A DNA stretch of 64,000 bases from an uncultured Litoreibacter sp. (GCF_947501785.1 NZ_CANMXB010000001.1:434001-498000), one strand, 5' to 3'. Shown: positions 19,289 through 27,825, counted from the first letter of the stretch. Program-made: numbers and translations. The notes: generated by a model not told the origin, from the sequence alone.

Positions 19289-19298
19289 GGGTTGGGAT

Positions 19299-19898
19299 AT
19301 GGCACTCGCTGACTACGGATTTGATGCAACTTTTGAGGCTTCTGAAAACGAAAGCCCGATTGTTTTGTCGTTGGACGAAAGCACCACGCGTACCGGTTAT
19401 GCGGTGCGGGCATCTCAGGCGGCCGCGGGGCTCAAGGCGCGCTATAGCCGCATCATTCTGTCAGCAGCTATGTCGGGGACCGGTCTGTTTCTCATGATCG
19501 CTGGCGGTTCCATCGTCGCCGATGGGGCGAAGGGCGCATGGCTTTTGACCCCGATCGCGATCTACCTCTTTCTGGCGGGCCTTGTCTGGTTGTCGGCGCT
19601 GCTGCGTCGCCCGCAGGAGCTGAACGTTGACCACAAAGGGCGTTGTTTCCATCTGATCAAGCGCGGGCTGCGCGGGGCGGAAGTCGGGCGTCAGACCATC
19701 CGGTTTGAAGAGGTGGTGAAAATTTCGCTGATTGACCATCTGGCTTCGCTCGACATGCGGGCAAGCGCGATGAATTGGGACATGGGCCGCATTGACGTCA
19801 CTTGGCGTCAGAACACGGTGACCCCCATGATCACAGGCGATGTCGCCGAGCTGGAGCCGCTGCTACGCCGTTTGCGCCGCGAAGTGGGTATGGCGTAA
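19299..19898 (+). CDS. Hypothetical membrane protein
   Basis: A 199-residue protein of unknown function. The first 45 residues are acidic and soluble (DYGFDATFEASENESPIVLS). Two membrane helices follow at about 50-75 (IILSAAMSGTGLFLMIAGGSI) and 82-102 (LLTPIAIYLFLAGLVWLSALL). The C-terminal 95 residues are a soluble, probably cytoplasmic, strand-rich region (ELNVDHKGRCFHLI, TIRFEEVVKISL). It stands alone between two terminators, so it is monocistronic. No recognised domain. Confidence 0.75.
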   Translation: MALADYGFDATFEASENESPIVLSLDESTTRTGYAVRASQAAAGLKARYSRIILSAAMSGTGLFLMIAGGSIVADGAKGAWLLTPIAIYLFLAGLVWLSALLRRPQELNVDHKGRCFHLIKRGLRGAEVGRQTIRFEEVVKISLIDHLASLDMRASAMNWDMGRIDVTWRQNTVTPMITGDVAELEPLLRRLRREVGMA

Positions 19899-19927
19899 GT
19901 CACACGGCCTCATCGCATGTTACTGGG

Positions 19928-19951
19928 CCCGCCTGACAAGGCGGGTTTTTT
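19928..19951 (+). terminator. Intrinsic terminator after the 19.3-kb gene
   Basis: CCCGCCT, loop GACA, AGGCGGG, then six T. Seven perfect base pairs. Confidence 0.9.
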
Positions 19952-19999
19952 GTTCCATAAACGCTCAGGCACCATGTTAACCCGTTGCGGATCTGCATT

Positions 20000-20578
20000 A
20001 TGACGATGAAACGACTGAATATTCTGGCAGTGTTCGGCGTATTCCTCATCGCAGCCACACTATACCTTTGGGGGCAGCCGCCCATTTGCACCTGTGGAGA
20101 GGTGAAGCTGTGGATCGGCTCCATTTTCGATAGCGGAAATTCCCAACATATCGCGGACTGGTATACTTTGAGCCATATCCTGCACGGTGTGCTGATCGCG
20201 CTGGGTGGGCGTCTGCTGTTCCCGCGCGTCCGGTTTGAGACGCTATTTTTGGTGGCAATTGTGACCGGCGTCGGCTGGGAAATCGTCGAGCATACCGAAT
20301 TTGTCCTTGGCGCATTTCGCGCCACGACAGTCAATCAAGGCTATTATGGTGACAGCATCCTGAACGCCGTCGCGGATTACATCTGGATGATGGGCGGATT
20401 TTTCGCGGCCTCAGCGATGCGCACGCTCTATGTGGTGATCGCCGTCGCGGTGCTGGAATTGTCAGCCGCCTTCATTGCGCGCGACAGTCTCACGCTCAGC
20501 ACGCTAATGCTGCTCTTCCCGGTCGATGCGGTGGAAACCTGGCAGCAAGAGCTGAACCCGAACAAGCCAAGTTCCTGA
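20000..20578 (+). CDS. DUF2585 (UPF0314) membrane protein
   Basis: A 192-residue protein with about four to five membrane helices: an N-terminal one (ILAVFGVFLIAATLYLWG), then GQPPICTCGEVKLW with conserved cysteines, SQHIADWYTLSHILHGVLIA, and GVGWEIVEHTEFVL. This His/Glu-bearing pattern is the DUF2585 family, common in alphaproteobacteria, function unknown. ATG at 20000 or 20006 is possible; an upstream in-frame TTG has no support. It is convergent with the ribosomal operon, with a terminator between them. Confidence 0.8.
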   Translation: MTMKRLNILAVFGVFLIAATLYLWGQPPICTCGEVKLWIGSIFDSGNSQHIADWYTLSHILHGVLIALGGRLLFPRVRFETLFLVAIVTGVGWEIVEHTEFVLGAFRATTVNQGYYGDSILNAVADYIWMMGGFFAASAMRTLYVVIAVAVLELSAAFIARDSLTLSTLMLLFPVDAVETWQQELNPNKPSS

Positions 20579-20582
20579 CGCA

Positions 20583-20616
20583 AAAAGAAAAAGGCCGCCC
20601 AGAATAGGGCGGCCTT
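20583..20616 (-). terminator. Intrinsic terminator of rpsF-rpsR-rplI
   Basis: On the minus strand AAGGCCGCCC, loop, GGGCGGCCTT, then TTTCTTTTTG. Ten base pairs. It may also work weakly for the convergent DUF2585 gene. Confidence 0.88.
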
Positions 20617-20641
20617 CTCAATTCTCGAAACGCCGGAAGGC

Positions 20642-21277
20642 TTAGTCTTCTTCGGACGCCGCGTCTTCTTCAGCAGGTGCATCTTCTGCGACGGCCTCAG
20701 CAATCGCTTCGTCTTCGGATGCGGCAGCGCCGATATCGTCAAACAGCTCTGCAATTTCAAACTCGGCTTCGGCTTCTTCTTCAGCAGCCAATTCCTGGAT
20801 CGATTTGCCGGAGGCTTGCAGTTCAGCTTCCTCGGTCGAGCGGGCAACGTTCAGCGTGAAGGTCGCGTCAACTTCGGGGTGCAGCGACGCAATCACGTCA
20901 TGCAGGCCCAGATCTTTGATCGGACGTTCCAGCGCAACTTGACCACGGTCGATCGAGAAGCCCTCTGCCGTTGCCACGTCAGCCGCGTCACGCGTGGTGA
21001 CAGAGCCGTAAAGCGAACCCGAATCAGACGCTTGACGAATGATGACGAACTGCTGGCCACCAAGTTTTTCAGCCAATGCTTCGGCTTCTTTCTTGGTTTC
21101 CAGGTTGCGTGCTTCCAGCTGTGCTTTCTGCGCGTCGAACTGGGCTTTGTTGGCCTCAGTTGCGTTCATCGCTTTGCCTTGAGGTAGCAGGTAGTTGCGT
21201 GCGAAGCCCGGCTTCACATCAACCACATCGCCCATCTGGCCGAGCTTTGCGACGCGTTCCATAAGGATAACTTGCAT
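20642..21277 (-). CDS. rplI: 50S ribosomal protein L9 with acidic C-terminal extension
   Basis: Binds 23S rRNA at the base of the L1 stalk. The N-terminal domain is typical: [32 protein letters not shown] (begins at residue 1). The central helix and C-terminal domain follow to about residue 150. The protein is 211 residues, against about 150 usually. The extra 60 are highly acidic and Ala-rich ([19 protein letters not shown]) and probably disordered, a tail I associate with Rhodobacterales L9. Last gene of the three-gene ribosomal operon. Confidence 0.95.
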   Translation of the reverse strand: MQVILMERVAKLGQMGDVVDVKPGFARNYLLPQGKAMNATEANKAQFDAQKAQLEARNLETKKEAEALAEKLGGQQFVIIRQASDSGSLYGSVTTRDAADVATAEGFSIDRGQVALERPIKDLGLHDVIASLHPEVDATFTLNVARSTEEAELQASGKSIQELAAEEEAEAEFEIAELFDDIGAAASEDEAIAEAVAEDAPAEEDAASEED

Positions 21278-21290
21278 GTGCTTGCTCCCC

Positions 21291-21518
21291 TTACTTCACT
21301 GCGTATGGCAGCAGGGCCAAGAAACGCGCACGTTTGATGGCACGGGCCAGCGCACGTTGGTTTTTGGCGCCCACAGCGGTGATACGCGATGGAACGATCT
21401 TGCCACGCTCAGAGATGTAGCGTTGCAGGGTACGTGTGTCTTTATAGTCGATCTTGGGGGCGTTTTCGCCCTCAAACGGATCCGACTTACGACGGCGGAA
21501 AAATGGTTTTGCAGCCAT
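21291..21518 (-). CDS. rpsR: 30S ribosomal protein S18
   Basis: A 75-residue protein that pairs with S6 on the platform of the small subunit. It has the basic N-terminus [12 protein letters not shown], the core [20 protein letters not shown] (about residue 25) and the signature [18 protein letters not shown]. Middle gene of the operon, 13 bases before rplI and 29 after rpsF. Confidence 0.97.
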   Translation of the reverse strand: MAAKPFFRRRKSDPFEGENAPKIDYKDTRTLQRYISERGKIVPSRITAVGAKNQRALARAIKRARFLALLPYAVK

Positions 21519-21547
21519 GATTTATCTCCTGTTCTTAAAGTCGAATT

Positions 21548-21898
21548 TTACGGGCGGGGACGGCGTTCACGCTCGTCGCGCTTCTGCATCTGAACCGAAG
21601 GGCCTTCTTCGTGCTCGTCGACCTTGATGGTCAGAACACGCATGACATCGTCATGCAGGCGCATCAGGCGTTCCATTTCCTGCACGGCAGGCGCCGGTGC
21701 GTCGGAACGGACATAGGCGTAGTGGCCTTTGCGGTTCTTGTTGATCTTGTAGGCCATCGTTTTCAGGCCCCAATACTCGTGCTCGACCATTTTGCCGCCA
21801 TTGTCCGTAAGGACGGCGCCGAAATGTTCAATCAGACCTTCTGCTTGCGCATTCGACAGGTCTTGGCGCGAGATAAACACGTGCTCATACAAAGGCAT
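21548..21898 (-). CDS. rpsF: 30S ribosomal protein S6
   Basis: A 116-residue protein that binds the 16S rRNA platform together with S18. The sequence starts MPLYEHVFISRQDLS and contains YWGLKTMAYKINKNRKGHY near residue 45. The C-terminal tail is Arg/Glu-rich. The frame continues upstream to 21931, but the family starts at the ATG at 21898. It heads the ribosomal operon, whose promoter must lie in 21899-22163, shared with the divergent yceI. Confidence 0.96.
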   Translation of the reverse strand: MPLYEHVFISRQDLSNAQAEGLIEHFGAVLTDNGGKMVEHEYWGLKTMAYKINKNRKGHYAYVRSDAPAPAVQEMERLMRLHDDVMRVLTIKVDEHEEGPSVQMQKRDERERRPRP

Positions 21899-22100
21899 GT
21901 GCGTACTCCAAGTTTTACGTGCGTGCTTCAAAGACCGGGCAGTGATCCCTCCGCGCCCCGGTCACGAGGGGCACCGCAATTAAAAAGTTTTGCGGAGGAT
22001 GCGCCCTTTTACAGGGGATGGGGCTGCGATCAAGCCTTAAATACAGGCGCAATCCCGCCACCAGCGTTTGCGCACACAATCTGTTGAATGGCTGCGGATT

Positions 22101-22114
22101 GCCAGACGTCTGGC
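22101..22114. promoter_or_regulatory. 14-base palindrome upstream of yceI
   Basis: GCCAGACGTCTGGC is a perfect palindrome 50 bases before the yceI ATG. A -35-like TTGCCA at 22099 overlaps it and AT-rich AATAAATAA follows, so it could be an operator over the yceI promoter. Confidence 0.4.
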
Positions 22115-22163
22115 GGCAATAAATAACTCTGCACATTCTGAAACCTCGAAAGGGTCCAAACAC

Positions 22164-22736
22164 ATGAAAACCATCGCACTTGCCGCCGCCATGGCACTGT
22201 CCACCACCGCCGCATTCGCGGACGCGGAGAAATACACGCTCGACAGCAGCCACAGCCAGGTGGTGTTCACCTATAACCACCTCGGGTTTTCCACCACCTA
22301 CGGAATGTTTTCGGGGTTTGCAGGCGACATCATGTTCGACAAGGACGCGCCAGAGGCGTCTTCCGTGACCGTTTCTATCCCGGTGAAGTCGATGTTTACT
22401 GGCTGGGAAGCGCGCGAAGGCCACTTCTTCAGCCCTGATTTCCTGAATGCGGCTGACGGCGACATGGTTACCTTCACATCCACGGCCATCGAAGTGACGG
22501 GCGACGACACCGCTAACATCACAGGCGATCTGACCATCCAAGGCACCACCAAGCCCGTTGTTTTGGCCGCCAAGCTGAACCAAGCGGGCGACAATCCCCT
22601 TGCTGGCAAGCCGTGGCTTGGCTTTGACGCTACCACATCCGTGCTGCGCTCTGATTTCGGCTTGGGCGCGTTTGCCCCGGCTGTCAGCGACGAAGTGAAG
22701 ATCATGATCTCGATCGAGGCACAAAAGGCCGAATAA
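22164..22736 (+). CDS. YceI-family periplasmic protein
   Basis: A 190-residue secreted protein with a lipocalin-like barrel that binds polyisoprenoid lipids. The signal peptide MKTIALAAAMALSTTAAFA is cleaved before DAEKY. The YceI pattern follows: YTLDSSHSQVVFTYNHLGFS, a GFAGDIMFD strand, FFSPDFLNAADGDMVTFTS, and GDLTIQGTTKPVVLAA. The ATG at 22164 is chosen because the signal peptide begins there, with CGAAAGGG upstream. A second YceI domain occurs 3 kb away fused to cytochrome b561. Confidence 0.9.
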   Translation: MKTIALAAAMALSTTAAFADAEKYTLDSSHSQVVFTYNHLGFSTTYGMFSGFAGDIMFDKDAPEASSVTVSIPVKSMFTGWEAREGHFFSPDFLNAADGDMVTFTSTAIEVTGDDTANITGDLTIQGTTKPVVLAAKLNQAGDNPLAGKPWLGFDATTSVLRSDFGLGAFAPAVSDEVKIMISIEAQKAE

Positions 22737-22761
22737 CCACAGCTGCCTGATAATCCCCGGA

Positions 22762-22796
22762 AACCCGCCACAGCATTGCTGCGGCGGGTTTTTTCT
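22762..22796 (+). terminator. Intrinsic terminator of yceI
   Basis: AACCCGCC, A, CAGC, loop ATT, GCTG, C, GGCGGGTT, then TTTTC. Twelve pairs with one internal mismatch. Confidence 0.9.
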
Positions 22797-22842
22797 TTGG
22801 TATATGTGGTTGACGTTTCGGGCCCGCTGCGGCTTTTTGCAA

Positions 22843-22858
22843 TTAACGTATACATTAA
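22843..22858. promoter_or_regulatory. Operator-like palindrome upstream of otnK
   Basis: TTAACGTATACATTAA, palindromic except for one base pair, centred on GTATAC, 32 bases before the otnK start. GntR-family (FadR-type) regulators of sugar-acid genes commonly use such a centre. The regulator gene is not in the window. Confidence 0.5.
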
Positions 22859-22890
22859 TATTGGGCGCAGAGCCGCCTCGGGGGGATTTA

Positions 22891-24150
22891 ATGACTGTCT
22901 TGGGCTGCATCGCCGATGATTTTACCGGCGCGACCGACCTTGCGGGGCTGCTGGCGCGGTCCGGGGCAGCGGTGAATCTGCGGATCGGTATTCCCGACAG
23001 CCCGCCGTCAGAGACGGCGGATTTCGAGGTGATCGCTCTTAAATGCCGTACGGAACCGGTGGCAGAGGCCGTGGCCGAAACCAAAGCGGCGCTCGCGTGG
23101 TTGCAGCAGACCGGGGCGGAGCGGTTCTTCTGGAAATACTGCTCCACCTTTGACAGCACGTCCCAAGGCAATATTGGCCCCGTGGCCGAGGCCTTGATGG
23201 CCGACCTAGGTGCTGCGCAAACCATCTACTGCCCGGCCTTCCCCGAAAACGGGCGCTCCATCTTCATGGGCAACCTGTTTGTGGGGGAGCAGCCTTTGGC
23301 GGAAAGCCCGATGAAGGACCATCCGCTGACACCGATGCGCGACAGCAACCTGATGCGTCTGCTGGAACCGCAGGTCACACGCCCAGTCGGGCTGGCGAAC
23401 CGCTTGGTGGTGGATCGTGGCGTAGAGGCTTTGCAAACCCATTTCGCAAATTTGCATAAAGATGGCGTCGCGCATGTCGTGGTCGACGCTGTGTCTGATG
23501 CCGACCTGACCACCATCGCCGAGGCGTGCGCCGGTATGAGCCTGATAACAGGCGGCAGCGCCGTCGCCATGCCGCTTCCCGCGATCTATCGTGAGATGGG
23601 CTTGCTGGGGGTAGGGGCGGCTGATGCGCGGCACATTGCCCCCAAGGGTGGGACTTTGGTTCTGTCGGGCAGCTGTTCGGCGATGACGCGGGCGCAAGTG
23701 GCCGCCTATCTGGAGGTCGCGGAGGGCTTTCGCCTCGACCCGCTGGAATTGGCCGAGGAAGGCGTAGACGCCGCCAAGAACTGGCTGCTTTCCAAGCCTG
23801 CCGCCGCGCCCAAGATCATCTACGCAACCGCTGACCCCAAATCCGTCGGCGCCGCGCAAAACAAGCTGGGCGTCGCCCGCGCCGGAAAGCTGGTGGAGGA
23901 CGCCCTGGCGGAACTGGCCACATTGGCCCGCGACAACGGCACCCGCCGCTTTGTCGTCGCCGGGGGTGAAACCTCCGGTGCGGTGACCAAGTCCCTGAAT
24001 GTAGACAAACTCTCCATCGGGCGCGAAATCGCGCCGGGGGTGCCGTGGACGTATACTAACTCCGGCGGATACGACATCGCGCTGACCCTGAAGTCGGGCA
24101 ATTTCGGCTCTGAAAGCTTCTTTGCCGACGCGTTGGAGATGCTCACATGA
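22891..24150 (+). CDS. otnK: 3-oxo-tetronate kinase (DUF1537 family)
   Basis: Phosphorylates 3-oxo-tetronate at C4 during breakdown of four-carbon acid sugars (threonate, erythronate). The 419 residues begin with the DUF1537 N-terminal signature LGCIADDFTGATDLAGLLAR, then FWKYCSTFDSTSQGNIGP near residue 75 and CPAFPENGRSIFMGNLFV. The C-terminal nucleotide-binding half has VLSGSCSAMTRAQ and FVVAGGETSGAV. The ATG at 22891 follows a GGGGGGA ribosome site; the longer upstream reading has no support. It overlaps otnC by ATGA. Confidence 0.92.
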   Translation: MTVLGCIADDFTGATDLAGLLARSGAAVNLRIGIPDSPPSETADFEVIALKCRTEPVAEAVAETKAALAWLQQTGAERFFWKYCSTFDSTSQGNIGPVAEALMADLGAAQTIYCPAFPENGRSIFMGNLFVGEQPLAESPMKDHPLTPMRDSNLMRLLEPQVTRPVGLANRLVVDRGVEALQTHFANLHKDGVAHVVVDAVSDADLTTIAEACAGMSLITGGSAVAMPLPAIYREMGLLGVGAADARHIAPKGGTLVLSGSCSAMTRAQVAAYLEVAEGFRLDPLELAEEGVDAAKNWLLSKPAAAPKIIYATADPKSVGAAQNKLGVARAGKLVEDALAELATLARDNGTRRFVVAGGETSGAVTKSLNVDKLSIGREIAPGVPWTYTNSGGYDIALTLKSGNFGSESFFADALEMLT

Positions 24151-24791
24151 CCCCGGAAACAAAGCTACGTGAAGACATCTGCCTGCTCGCGAAATCCATG
24201 TTTGACAGGGGCTTAACCGGTGGGTCCTCGGGCAACATCTCGGCGCGACTGCCAGATGGCAAGCTGCTGGTCACCCCCACCGGCAGCTGCTTCGGCAGGC
24301 TCGACCCGGCACGACTGGCGGTTTTGGACGGTGGTCAGCACATCGCTGGCGACGCGCCCACCAAAGAGGTCGCGCTGCACGCGGCCTTCTACGACACGCG
24401 GCCCACGGGCGCGGTGGTGCATCTGCATTCCTGCCACTCCGTGGCGCTGTCTGTGCTGCCCGACACAGACCCCGACAACATGCTGCCGGCGATCACCGCC
24501 TACGGCGTGATGAAGCTCGGCAAAGTGGCGTTGCTTCCGTATTTCATGCCGGGTGATCCCGCGATGGGCGACGCGATCAAAGGCCTCGCAGGCAAGCGCA
24601 GCGCGGTGGTGTTGGCCCATCACGGGCCAGTTGTGGCGGGAAAGGACATCGAGGCCGCCTGCTACGCCATGGAAGAGCTGGAAGAGACAGCCAAGCTGAC
24701 CCTGATGACGCGCGGCATGACGCCGAACTTACTCAATGACGCCCAAATTCAAGGGCTTGTGACCAAATTCGGAGTGGAATGGGATGACTGA
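24147..24791 (+). CDS. otnC: 3-oxo-tetronate 4-phosphate decarboxylase (class II aldolase family)
   Basis: Converts 3-oxo-tetronate 4-phosphate to dihydroxyacetone phosphate and CO2. The 214-residue class II aldolase/adducin fold has GGSSGNISARL near residue 25, the metal ligands in VVHLHSCHSV (about 90), the catalytic Glu in APTKEVALHAAF, and the third metal histidine in LAHHGPVV near 153. It is translationally coupled to otnK and overlaps otnI by eight bases. Confidence 0.9.
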   Translation: MTPETKLREDICLLAKSMFDRGLTGGSSGNISARLPDGKLLVTPTGSCFGRLDPARLAVLDGGQHIAGDAPTKEVALHAAFYDTRPTGAVVHLHSCHSVALSVLPDTDPDNMLPAITAYGVMKLGKVALLPYFMPGDPAMGDAIKGLAGKRSAVVLAHHGPVVAGKDIEAACYAMEELEETAKLTLMTRGMTPNLLNDAQIQGLVTKFGVEWDD

Positions 24792-25536
24792 TTTTTCCGC
24801 CAATCTGGGCTTCTTGTGGAAAGAGCTCGCTCTGCCGGACGCCATTCGCGCCGCCAAGAAGGCGGGCTTCGCCGCCGTCGAAATGCACTGGCCCTACGCC
24901 ACACCCGCCGCGCAGGTCAAAGCAGCGCTGGACGAAACCGGCTTGCCGCTGCTGGGGGTGAACACAATCCAGGGCGAGGAGGGCGAAAACGGCCTTTGCG
25001 CTTTGCCGGGGCGGCAACAGGACGCGAAAGCCTCTATCGATCAGGCGATTGCATATGCGGATGCAACGCAGGCCAAGGCGATCCATGTCATGGCGGGGTT
25101 CGCCGACGGCCACGAAGCACACCAGGTTTTCGTCGAAAATCTGCGTTATGCGTGCGGGTCCACGGACCGGACCATTCTGATCGAGCCGCTGAACCACCAT
25201 GATGCGCCGGGCTACTTTCTGAACTCCTCCAGCCAAGCCGCTGATATCATTGCTGAAGTGGGGATGCCCAATCTCAAGCTGATGTTTGACTGTTACCACC
25301 TGCAAATCATGGAGGGCGACCTGACCCGCCGCCTGACCCATCATCGTGGCATCATCGGCCATATCCAGTTCGCCTCCGTTCCCGAGCGGGCAGAGCCTGA
25401 TCTAGGCGAGGTGAATTACACCCACATCTTCGCTTACCTCAAAGAGCTGGGCTACGACGCGCCGCTGGGGGCGGAATACAAGCCCCTCTCCGGCAAGACC
25501 GAGGCGGGGCTGGGCTGGATGAAGACGCTCAGCTAG
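24784..25536 (+). CDS. otnI: 2-oxo-tetronate isomerase (hydroxypyruvate isomerase-like)
   Basis: Converts 2-oxo-tetronate to 3-oxo-tetronate, the substrate of OtnK. A 250-residue xylose-isomerase-like TIM barrel: NLGFLWKELALPDAIRAAKK at the start, ILIEPLNHHDAPGYFL near residue 137 with the metal Glu, LMFDCYHLQIMEGD near 172, HIQFASVPERAEPDLGE, and the closing GAEYKPLSG. Its stop overlaps the convergent cytochrome b561 gene (CTAG). The dehydrogenase that makes 2-oxo-tetronate is not adjacent. Confidence 0.88.
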   Translation: MTDFSANLGFLWKELALPDAIRAAKKAGFAAVEMHWPYATPAAQVKAALDETGLPLLGVNTIQGEEGENGLCALPGRQQDAKASIDQAIAYADATQAKAIHVMAGFADGHEAHQVFVENLRYACGSTDRTILIEPLNHHDAPGYFLNSSSQAADIIAEVGMPNLKLMFDCYHLQIMEGDLTRRLTHHRGIIGHIQFASVPERAEPDLGEVNYTHIFAYLKELGYDAPLGAEYKPLSGKTEAGLGWMKTLS

Positions 25537-26714
25537 CCGCGTTTCGCGGTCAAGTTCACGCTGATCACCACGTCATAGGCCAGTGAGCCTTCGGTTGGCT
25601 GGGTGCCGTTGCCGATGCGGAAATTGGTGCGGTTTACGCGGGTCTGGCCTTCCATCACGGCTGTGTCTCCGTCGATCTGCAAGGTGAAGGGCAGGAAGAC
25701 CGGGGCCCCGGTCGCGCGGATGGTCAACATGCCGCGCGCAACGTAGCCTTGATCTTGCGCAAAGATATCCGCGCGGTAGGTGGCCGTGTTGTGGTTTTGC
25801 GCATCAAAGAAATCCGCGCCCATGGCTTGCTGCGTGACCGAGCCCAGTGTGAGCGACGGGATCGAGATGGTGACCTCTACATCGCCGTATTTGCCGTCCC
25901 CATTTGGGGTTTCATCAAAGTTGATCGCTGCGGTCCATTCGGCAAAGCTGCCCTCTACATCGTTGCCGAGCTGGCGCACTGTGATGCCAAGCGTGCCGTC
26001 TTGCACGACCCATTCGCCCTTGGCCTCTGCAAGTTCCACCCCTTCGATGGTCTCATGCGTAAAGAGGCCAAGGCTTGCGCCAATGCCAATGGCTGCCGCG
26101 TAGACACCCACAGCCACCAGCGGTGCGGCATTTGAATGGGCAGGCTCGGGGGGGGTACCCGGCTCCGAATGGCCCGGCAGCATCCGCCGCAATGTGTCGT
26201 CTTTATCGATGAAATGATGTTTCAGCGCGCCTGCGAAATGCAAAAGGATGGACACAACCAGCACGCGCTCAAAGATGATGTGCAGCGATCCGGCGGTATG
26301 GGCCAATGTCTCGTCCACCGGCACAAAGGGCAGGCCTTGGCCGAAGGGCCACCAGATCGGAGCGAAGCCGGTGGTTGCCGCGTGATGCACCCAGCCAGAA
26401 AGCGGAACGAGTATCAGCGAGGCATACAGCAACCAGTGGACCAGCCCGGCCAGAAACGTCTCAGCCTTGCGGTCTGCGTGCAGCGCCCCGGGTTTGGGCT
26501 GCATCACCGCCCATGCGATCCGCGCGAGGGCTACGAAGAAGATGAAAACGCCCATGGTTTTGTGGATCGAGAACAGCGTCGGCTTCAATGGGTCCGCATC
26601 CGCCATCCCATTGGCCACGATCCCCAAGGGGATCATCGTCAGGATCAGCGCGGCGATGAGCCAGTGGAAGGATTTGGCGACGCTGCCATAGGTGGTTGTC
26701 GAGTTGTCGCGCAT
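25533..26714 (-). CDS. Cytochrome b561 fused to a YceI domain
   Basis: A 393-residue fusion. Residues about 1-175 are a four-helix cytochrome b561 with haem-ligand candidates in SFHWLIAALIL, SIHKTMGVFIF, GWVHHAATTG and LHFAGALKHHF. A linker rich in Pro/Glu and a fifth helix (APLVAVGVYAAAIGIGASLGL) lead to a periplasmic YceI domain at about 220-390 (GTLGITVRQLGNDVEGSF, DFFDAQNHNTATYRADIF). The start at 26714 has ACGGAGC at good spacing; ATG 26729 five codons upstream is an alternative. A role in electron transfer with lipid or quinone binding is plausible, not shown. Confidence 0.88.
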   Translation of the reverse strand: MRDNSTTTYGSVAKSFHWLIAALILTMIPLGIVANGMADADPLKPTLFSIHKTMGVFIFFVALARIAWAVMQPKPGALHADRKAETFLAGLVHWLLYASLILVPLSGWVHHAATTGFAPIWWPFGQGLPFVPVDETLAHTAGSLHIIFERVLVVSILLHFAGALKHHFIDKDDTLRRMLPGHSEPGTPPEPAHSNAAPLVAVGVYAAAIGIGASLGLFTHETIEGVELAEAKGEWVVQDGTLGITVRQLGNDVEGSFAEWTAAINFDETPNGDGKYGDVEVTISIPSLTLGSVTQQAMGADFFDAQNHNTATYRADIFAQDQGYVARGMLTIRATGAPVFLPFTLQIDGDTAVMEGQTRVNRTNFRIGNGTQPTEGSLAYDVVISVNLTAKRG

Positions 26715-26872
26715 TTGAAGCTCCGTCATTTGCTCATGTTTTTTGGCACCCTAGGATATGCCCATCGTTATCAAAACCCGCGTTAGCGGCACAGTTTCTG
26801 TGCGTGGTTTGCTTGTGAACGCAGCCCCGGTTGGCTAAGTCATGTGAAAAGGCAGAACGCAGAGGGGCAAAT

Positions 26873-27811
26873 ATGCGGGCATTCGTATTTCCGGGGCAGG
26901 GCGCGCAGGCGGTCGGCATGGGCAAGGAGCTGGCGGAGGCCTATCCATCGGCCAAGGCCGTCTATGACGAGGTCGACGCCGCCCTTGGCGAAAAGCTGTC
27001 GGACATCATTTGGGGCGACGATCAGGACAAGCTGACCCTGACGCAAAATGCGCAGCCTGCGCTGATGGCAACGTCGCTCGCTGTCATGGCGGCGTTGAAG
27101 GACGAAGGCGTGGGGATCGATGCGGCGTCTTTCGTGGCCGGCCATTCCTTGGGCGAATATTCCGCGCTCGCGACGGCGGGCACGTTCTCAATCGCCGACG
27201 CCGCGCGCCTTTTGCGCAAGCGGGGCGAAGCGATGCAGGCGGCGGTCCCCGTGGGTCAAGGCGCGATGGCGGCTGTTCTGGGGTTGGATTTCGACGCGGT
27301 GACAGCCGTGGCGGCCGATGCCGCGCAGGGCGAGGTTTGCCAGGTGGCAAACCAGAACGACCCCACCCAAAATGTGCTGTCTGGCGGAAAGGCCGCCGTC
27401 GAGCGTGCGATCGACATGGCCAAAGACGCAGGCGCGAAGCGCGCGATTTTGCTACCGGTCTCAGCCCCGTTTCACTGCGCATTGATGCAGCCCGCGGCAG
27501 ATGTGATGGCGCAAGCCTTGGCGGATGTGACCATGAACGCACCGTCCTCGCCCGTGGTGGCCAATGTGGTGGCTGAAGCCGTCAGCGACCCCGACCAGAT
27601 CCGCAAACTGCTGGTAGAGCAGGTCACAGGGCAGGTCCGTTGGATGAGCTCTGTGCAATGGATGTCCGCCAACGGCGTTACCGAGATTTGGGAGATTGGC
27701 GCAGGCAAGGCGCTGTCCGGCATGATCCGCCGCATCGACCGCGAGATAGCAACCCGTGCGGCGCTGAGCCCGGACGACGTGAAAGCGGCGGCCGACGCCC
27801 TCAACGCTTAA
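26873..27811 (+). CDS. fabD: Malonyl-CoA:ACP transacylase
   Basis: Loads malonate onto acyl carrier protein for fatty-acid synthesis. The 312 residues start AFVFPGQGAQAVGMGKEL, with the nucleophile serine in AGHSLGEYSAL near residue 92, QNAQPALMATSLA before it, and the catalytic histidine in SAPFHCALM near 201. ATG 26873 is preceded by AGAGGGG; the upstream in-frame start is not supported. fabG follows after 14 bases. Confidence 0.96.
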   Translation: MRAFVFPGQGAQAVGMGKELAEAYPSAKAVYDEVDAALGEKLSDIIWGDDQDKLTLTQNAQPALMATSLAVMAALKDEGVGIDAASFVAGHSLGEYSALATAGTFSIADAARLLRKRGEAMQAAVPVGQGAMAAVLGLDFDAVTAVAADAAQGEVCQVANQNDPTQNVLSGGKAAVERAIDMAKDAGAKRAILLPVSAPFHCALMQPAADVMAQALADVTMNAPSSPVVANVVAEAVSDPDQIRKLLVEQVTGQVRWMSSVQWMSANGVTEIWEIGAGKALSGMIRRIDREIATRAALSPDDVKAAADALNA

Positions 27812-27825
27812 AGAAAGAGACATAG

